From NCBI RefSeq assembly GCF_016587375.1, contig NZ_BNJG01000002.1, forward strand, positions 2,232,001 to 2,296,000: DNA of 64,000 bases, written 5' to 3'. The translations under genes and the position numbers were made by a program. Below the pieces are notes generated by a model that was given only the letters and a program-made list of their open reading frames with translations, was not told the DNA's origin and made no database searches. This document shows, in pieces, positions 60,417 to 64,000 of this stretch (positions within the stretch are counted from its first letter, which is position 1; every line of letters starts with the position of its first letter). Source of the DNA: Ktedonobacter robiniae. Lineage in GTDB: Bacteria > Chloroflexota > Ktedonobacteria > Ktedonobacterales > Ktedonobacteraceae.

Positions 60417-62984
60417 ATGCCTGTGAGAAAAGCGGCACAATCTTATCCAAATTTTCTTCTAAGAAGGGCACGCCAGGAGCAAGGGTGGTCGCAGCAAGAG
60501 GTTGCTGATCGTATCGGTGCTCCACATGCATTTATGATCAGTCGTTGGGAGAACGGGACCGCCCAACCTGGACCGGCATATCGTCAAAGTCTCTGTGAAC
60601 TCTTTGATAAATCTCTCAAAGAGTTAGGATTTTCTAAAGAATCAGCTGAATCAGTTATTGTCCAGCCACAATTTCCCATCTATGATTCTCTGCTGCCTTT
60701 TCGCCTTTCTACTGCTCAGGACATTGTAGGAAGGGATCAACTACTGGCAGATTTTGCTCAACGTCTCTTACATCAGGAAGAGAGACAGCTTTTTGCGCTC
60801 TATGGACTTCCAGGAGTCGGAAAAACAACGCTGCTTATAGAACTGGCGAATAATCCAGAGATACGTGATTACTTCAAGGACGGTATCCTCTGGGCCGCTT
60901 TGGGGCCTCAAGCCAATATAATGACAGCGCTGAGTCGTTGGGGAACGCTCTTTGGTCTGGGAGATAGTGGGAACAAATCTCCGCATAGCTATGATGAATG
61001 GTTGTACGCTTTACGTTCGGCTATCGGGACGCGCCGTATGCTTTTTATTATTGATGATGTTTGGAGTCTTGAAGAGGCTCTTAAATGCAAAGTAGGAGGC
61101 CCTTATTGCTCTTACTTGCTTACGACACGTATCCCTGAAATTGCCTTATACTTTGCTGGAGATCAGGCGCAACAGATTTCGGAACTGAGCCTGGATGATG
61201 GGGTCAAACTGATTACGCAAATAGCACCCGCTCTGATTGAGTTAAGTCCCGATGCCCCACGCATGCTCGTTGAGTCGGTTGGTGGGCTGCCTCTGGCGTT
61301 GATCCTGATTGGTAATTATCTGTTGCTTCAAACACGCCATTTTCAGAGTCGGCGTACTCAATCAGCTCTTTTGCAACTGCAGGAGGCTGAGAAACGCTTG
61401 CAACTTGCGCTTCCTATGATACGTTATGAGCAAAACACACACCAACACTCTAACGTATCGTATAATTTGCAGACGATTATTCATATGAGCGAGGAGCGAT
61501 TAGACGAGCGTTCACGCAGGGCGTTATCCGCGCTAGCTGTGTTTCCACCAAAACCGGATACATTTTCTGAGGAGGCTGCTCTAGCTGTGGCTGCGGTCGA
61601 TGCGGATGTGCTTGACTACCTGATGGATCAAGGGATGATTGAAATTGGCCAGCGGGGTCGCTATCAAATGCATCAGGTTATTTCTGATTATAAGCGTTTG
61701 CAGGGGCGCAATAGTGAAGCTGAAATGCGTATGCTCTCCTATATGATCAAGTTCGCTGAGCAGTCCAGCACCAACTATCACTTACTGGAGCAAGATTTAC
61801 ACCTTATTACTAAGGCGGTTCAGTTGGCATTTGAGTACAAGCAGCATGATCTGGTGATACGGGGTGCGCTGGCGTGCTCAAAGTTTCTTTATGATCGTGG
61901 CCTACAACCTGTATCTGAAACCCTGCTCCACCAGGCTCTTTTGTCGTCAGAGCTCAGTAAGGACATGCCTCGAAGGGCGGAAATTTTACGGGATTTGACC
62001 AATATCTCTAAAGTTGCCGGCCGCTATGAGCAGGCAGAGAAACTGGCACTGGAATGTCTCACGTTGCTGCGTTCCCAAAAGCACGCTGGCGCACTTTTGA
62101 GTGAGATCCTGGCTCACCTGGGCCACATCATTTTGTTGCAAGGAAAATATGCAGATGCCAGACTCTATTTACTTGAAGGCCTCTCGTATGCTCGTCAGAA
62201 CAGACTTCCCAAACAACTGAGCCGATTGCTCGGTCTCCTGGGGCTTATAGCCGAGTGTCAGGGAGATATGCCACAGGCGGAACAGTATTGGCGAGAAGGC
62301 TTAAAGATAGCAACACGGGCAGGGGAGCCAGAATCTCTCACGTATATTTGTGGTGTATACGGTGCCACGCTCTGTGAATATGAAAGATATGCCGAAGCAG
62401 AGGAGTATCTCCATAAAGGCTTAACGCTGGCTCAGCAAATGGGTTCACGTCCAGAAATCTGTCATTTTCTCCTGGATCTGGGCGACCTCGCCCTTAAACG
62501 TGGGGAGCATCAGCAGGCCGAAACATACTTGCAGCAGAGTCTCGGGTTGGCGCGTTCAATGTGTCTGCATCCAGCGCTCAGCGCAATATTGTTGAAGTTG
62601 GGAGAATGTGCGATTGAGCGAGAAGAAGATGAAACGGCCATGGATTATCTTCAAGAGGGGCTTGATTTTGCGCAACAAAAGGGCAATCGTTACTTTGTGA
62701 GTGGCATTTCTTCAGCCATGGGGAAGATATACTTGAAAAGGAGAGACCCCCAAAAAGCAGAAGACACATTCCTGGCCGCTCTGGCCTGTGCACCTGAAGA
62801 GAATGTATTTCATATAGCTAAAGCTCGTTATGGGTTGGCGCGAGTTCACTTGCTTCGTAATGAAAAAGTGCAGGCTCTGCAGGAGGGTGAGAAGAGCTTG
62901 CAGATCTTTGAGAAGATAAGAAGTCCACTTGCAGATGAGGTCAGGCAATGGCTTGACTGCCTTACTCCTGTATCAAGGAGGTGA
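60417..62984 (+). CDS. STAND regulator: XRE HTH, NB-ARC ATPase, TPR repeats
   Basis: An 855-residue AfsR-like protein. An XRE helix-turn-helix (LLRRARQEQGWSQQEVADRI, residues 14-60) is followed by an NB-ARC NTPase with P-loop GLPGVGKTT at 130-138, Walker B RRMLFIIDDVW at 206-216 and GGLPLAL at 289-295. A winged-helix part (SNVSYNLQTIIHMSEERLDE) and eight or more TPR units to the end complete it. Such proteins switch from inactive monomer to active oligomer on sensing a ligand. It sits between the PLP enzyme and the NRPS, so it may control that cluster. Start at ATG 60417, ribosome site AAAAGGATTTCAGG. Confidence 0.92.
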   Translation: MPVRKAAQSYPNFLLRRARQEQGWSQQEVADRIGAPHAFMISRWENGTAQPGPAYRQSLCELFDKSLKELGFSKESAESVIVQPQFPIYDSLLPFRLSTAQDIVGRDQLLADFAQRLLHQEERQLFALYGLPGVGKTTLLIELANNPEIRDYFKDGILWAALGPQANIMTALSRWGTLFGLGDSGNKSPHSYDEWLYALRSAIGTRRMLFIIDDVWSLEEALKCKVGGPYCSYLLTTRIPEIALYFAGDQAQQISELSLDDGVKLITQIAPALIELSPDAPRMLVESVGGLPLALILIGNYLLLQTRHFQSRRTQSALLQLQEAEKRLQLALPMIRYEQNTHQHSNVSYNLQTIIHMSEERLDERSRRALSALAVFPPKPDTFSEEAALAVAAVDADVLDYLMDQGMIEIGQRGRYQMHQVISDYKRLQGRNSEAEMRMLSYMIKFAEQSSTNYHLLEQDLHLITKAVQLAFEYKQHDLVIRGALACSKFLYDRGLQPVSETLLHQALLSSELSKDMPRRAEILRDLTNISKVAGRYEQAEKLALECLTLLRSQKHAGALLSEILAHLGHIILLQGKYADARLYLLEGLSYARQNRLPKQLSRLLGLLGLIAECQGDMPQAEQYWREGLKIATRAGEPESLTYICGVYGATLCEYERYAEAEEYLHKGLTLAQQMGSRPEICHFLLDLGDLALKRGEHQQAETYLQQSLGLARSMCLHPALSAILLKLGECAIEREEDETAMDYLQEGLDFAQQKGNRYFVSGISSAMGKIYLKRRDPQKAEDTFLAALACAPEENVFHIAKARYGLARVHLLRNEKVQALQEGEKSLQIFEKIRSPLADEVRQWLDCLTPVSRR

Positions 62985-63002
62985 TGATACCCTCTGCCTT
63001 TA

Positions 63003-63030
63003 GTAGGGTCCATGCTGGCATGGACCCTAC
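63003..63030. terminator. Two-way terminator between convergent genes
   Basis: GTAGGGTCCATGC, a 2-base loop (TG), then its exact reverse complement. A 13-bp stem 18 bp after the STAND stop and 50 bp after the NRPS stop, usable in both directions. Confidence 0.75.
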
Positions 63031-63080
63031 ACTTTGTAAATCCACCACTAAAGGTCGGGGCGTCACTCGGATTGTGTGAG

Positions 63081-64000
63081 TTATTTTTTCTGTTTCTTTA
63101 GTTTTCGCAGTTGTGAAGAGCGTCGGGCGGTTTCTCCTTCTTCATTGAAGAGTTTGATGGCATCCAGGCGCGCATCTGGTTGATCACATACACGCTGCAA
63201 GAAGGTCTTAAAATGGGAGATCATACGCGTAATGGTCGCGGACTCAAACAAGTCGGTACTATAGTTAACGGTTCCCATGAACCCTGTTGGCGTTTCCCAG
63301 AGAAAGAAAGCTAGTTCAAAGCGTGTCACATCCTGCTCTACACTCACAGGCATAAACGTAAGACCATCCAGTTTTAACTCAACCCAGGGTGTATTCTGGA
63401 ACACAAACAAGACACGGGTCAAGGATACCTGATTGCTTTCTCTTTCCAGGCGTAGAACCTCAATCAGTTTCTCGAATGGCAGATCCTGATGTGCGTAGGC
63501 ATTGAGAACCATGTCACTTACTTGCTGGAGTAAGCGGATGAAGGATGGATTTCCGCTGAGGTCTCCACGGAGTACCAACAGGTTCACAAAAAAGCCTATT
63601 AATTGTTCTGTCTCCGTGCGCGTGCGATTGGCAATGTCAGTGCCAACTACGATATCTGTCTGACCACTATAGAGGCGGAGCAAGCTCATAAACACGGTGA
63701 GAAGGGTCATAAACACGGTAACGCCTTCTTGTTGGCTGAGATGAGCCAGGGCGCCTGAGAGTTCCTGCCCAATGGAAAATGGTTGCATCGCTCCTTTATA
63801 ACTGGGGAATGCCTGACGAGCGTGATCGGTGGGCAATACAAGGGCGCTTGCGTTGTGAAGTCGCCTCTGCCAATACGCGATCTGTTCGTCGAGAACTTTG
63901 CCCTGCAACCACTGACGCTGCCAGACGGCAAAATCCGCGTACTGCACTGGTAGCTCAGCCAGCGGCGAGGGTTGTCCGGAAGTGAAGGCTTGATAGAGCG
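63081..64000 (-). CDS. NRPS condensation domain, 3' end of the gene (5' partial)
   Basis: The last 306 codons of a non-ribosomal peptide synthetase or stand-alone condensation protein. It shows LPVQYADFAVWQRQWLQG, then TDIVVGTDIANRTRTETEQL, IGFFVNLLVLRGDLSGNPSF, and AHQDLPFEKLIEVLRLER, the second half of an LCL-type condensation domain. The HHxxxDG motif would lie beyond the window. After the domain the chain ends in a short basic tail (RRSSQLRKLKKQKK) with no adenylation, carrier or thioesterase domain. It is the most 3' protein of a likely biosynthetic cluster. Confidence 0.9.
   Translation of the reverse strand, partial: LYQAFTSGQPSPLAELPVQYADFAVWQRQWLQGKVLDEQIAYWQRRLHNASALVLPTDHARQAFPSYKGAMQPFSIGQELSGALAHLSQQEGVTVFMTLLTVFMSLLRLYSGQTDIVVGTDIANRTRTETEQLIGFFVNLLVLRGDLSGNPSFIRLLQQVSDMVLNAYAHQDLPFEKLIEVLRLERESNQVSLTRVLFVFQNTPWVELKLDGLTFMPVSVEQDVTRFELAFFLWETPTGFMGTVNYSTDLFESATITRMISHFKTFLQRVCDQPDARLDAIKLFNEEGETARRSSQLRKLKKQKK

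Noticed and set aside
1..64000. CRISPR arrays, tRNA and rRNA genes
   Set aside because: No regularly spaced repeat of 24-40 bases and no cloverleaf or rRNA signature was seen; repeats in the window are pairs or scattered words.

Overview
The window looks like a chromosomal accessory region of a soil Chloroflexota bacterium. I favour class Ktedonobacteria. This is inferred from a mix of MalT/LAL-type giant regulators, HxlR, MarR and TetR regulators paired with small redox enzymes, DUF4386 and DinB proteins, IS605-type TnpB, IS630, ISL3 and Tn3 relics, and an NRPS gene with a STAND regulator. Base composition is moderate by eye. I found no rRNA, tRNA, CRISPR array or replication origin.

Layout. 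0-6.3 kb: peptidase E, relics of a P-loop kinase and a TniB-like transposition ATPase, a secreted peptidoglycan amidase, a Tn3 transposase relic, a beheaded lipoprotein and a secreted HEFAE protein. 6.3-8.1 kb: mostly non-coding, with repeats. 8.1-16.3 kb: a Tat-exported BBE-like oxidase, a divergent HxlR/quinone-reductase pair that is frameshifted on both sides, a truncated TnpB, an XRE regulator divergent from an epimerase, an ISL3 relic and a small hydrolase. 16.3-25.5 kb: a recombinase relic, DinB, a lone receiver domain, a dxs/IS5/MaoC fusion of broken genes, a TetR gene with clear operators, an alkyltransferase-like protein, a MOSC protein and an IS630 element. 25.5-34.2 kb: a second copy of the TetR-type promoter, a monooxygenase, a frameshifted metallo-hydrolase, SMP-30 and VOC genes, a two-component relic cut by a transposase, a TnpB pseudogene, and a DoxX/HxlR pair. 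34.2-44.9 kb: a UxaA-type dehydratase, an LLM oxidoreductase, two AhpD-like genes (one with TGA at the catalytic Cys position), an erythromycin-esterase homologue, a LAL regulator, and a small conserved protein with a DUF4386 membrane protein. 45-49.5 kb: an intact TnpB with its end hairpin, DinB, nitroreductase and PfpI. 49.6-58.9 kb: a MITE-like repeat, a kinase / regulator / orphan-sensor operon, a membrane protein, a MarR-SDR operon with matching operator-like sites, a HisKA kinase and a metallophosphoesterase. 59-64 kb: a threonine-synthase-like PLP enzyme, a STAND regulator and the 3' end of an NRPS gene, probably the edge of a biosynthetic cluster that continues past the window.

How it fits together. 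The intact genes mostly form small regulator-plus-enzyme units for redox or electrophile stress, drug modification and signalling. Between them lie many truncated genes joined at transposon debris. Several frameshifts fall in or beside short homopolymers, so some pseudogene calls could be assembly errors. The nonsense codons and deletions cannot be explained that way. All functional calls rest on motif recognition by eye; no database search was run.
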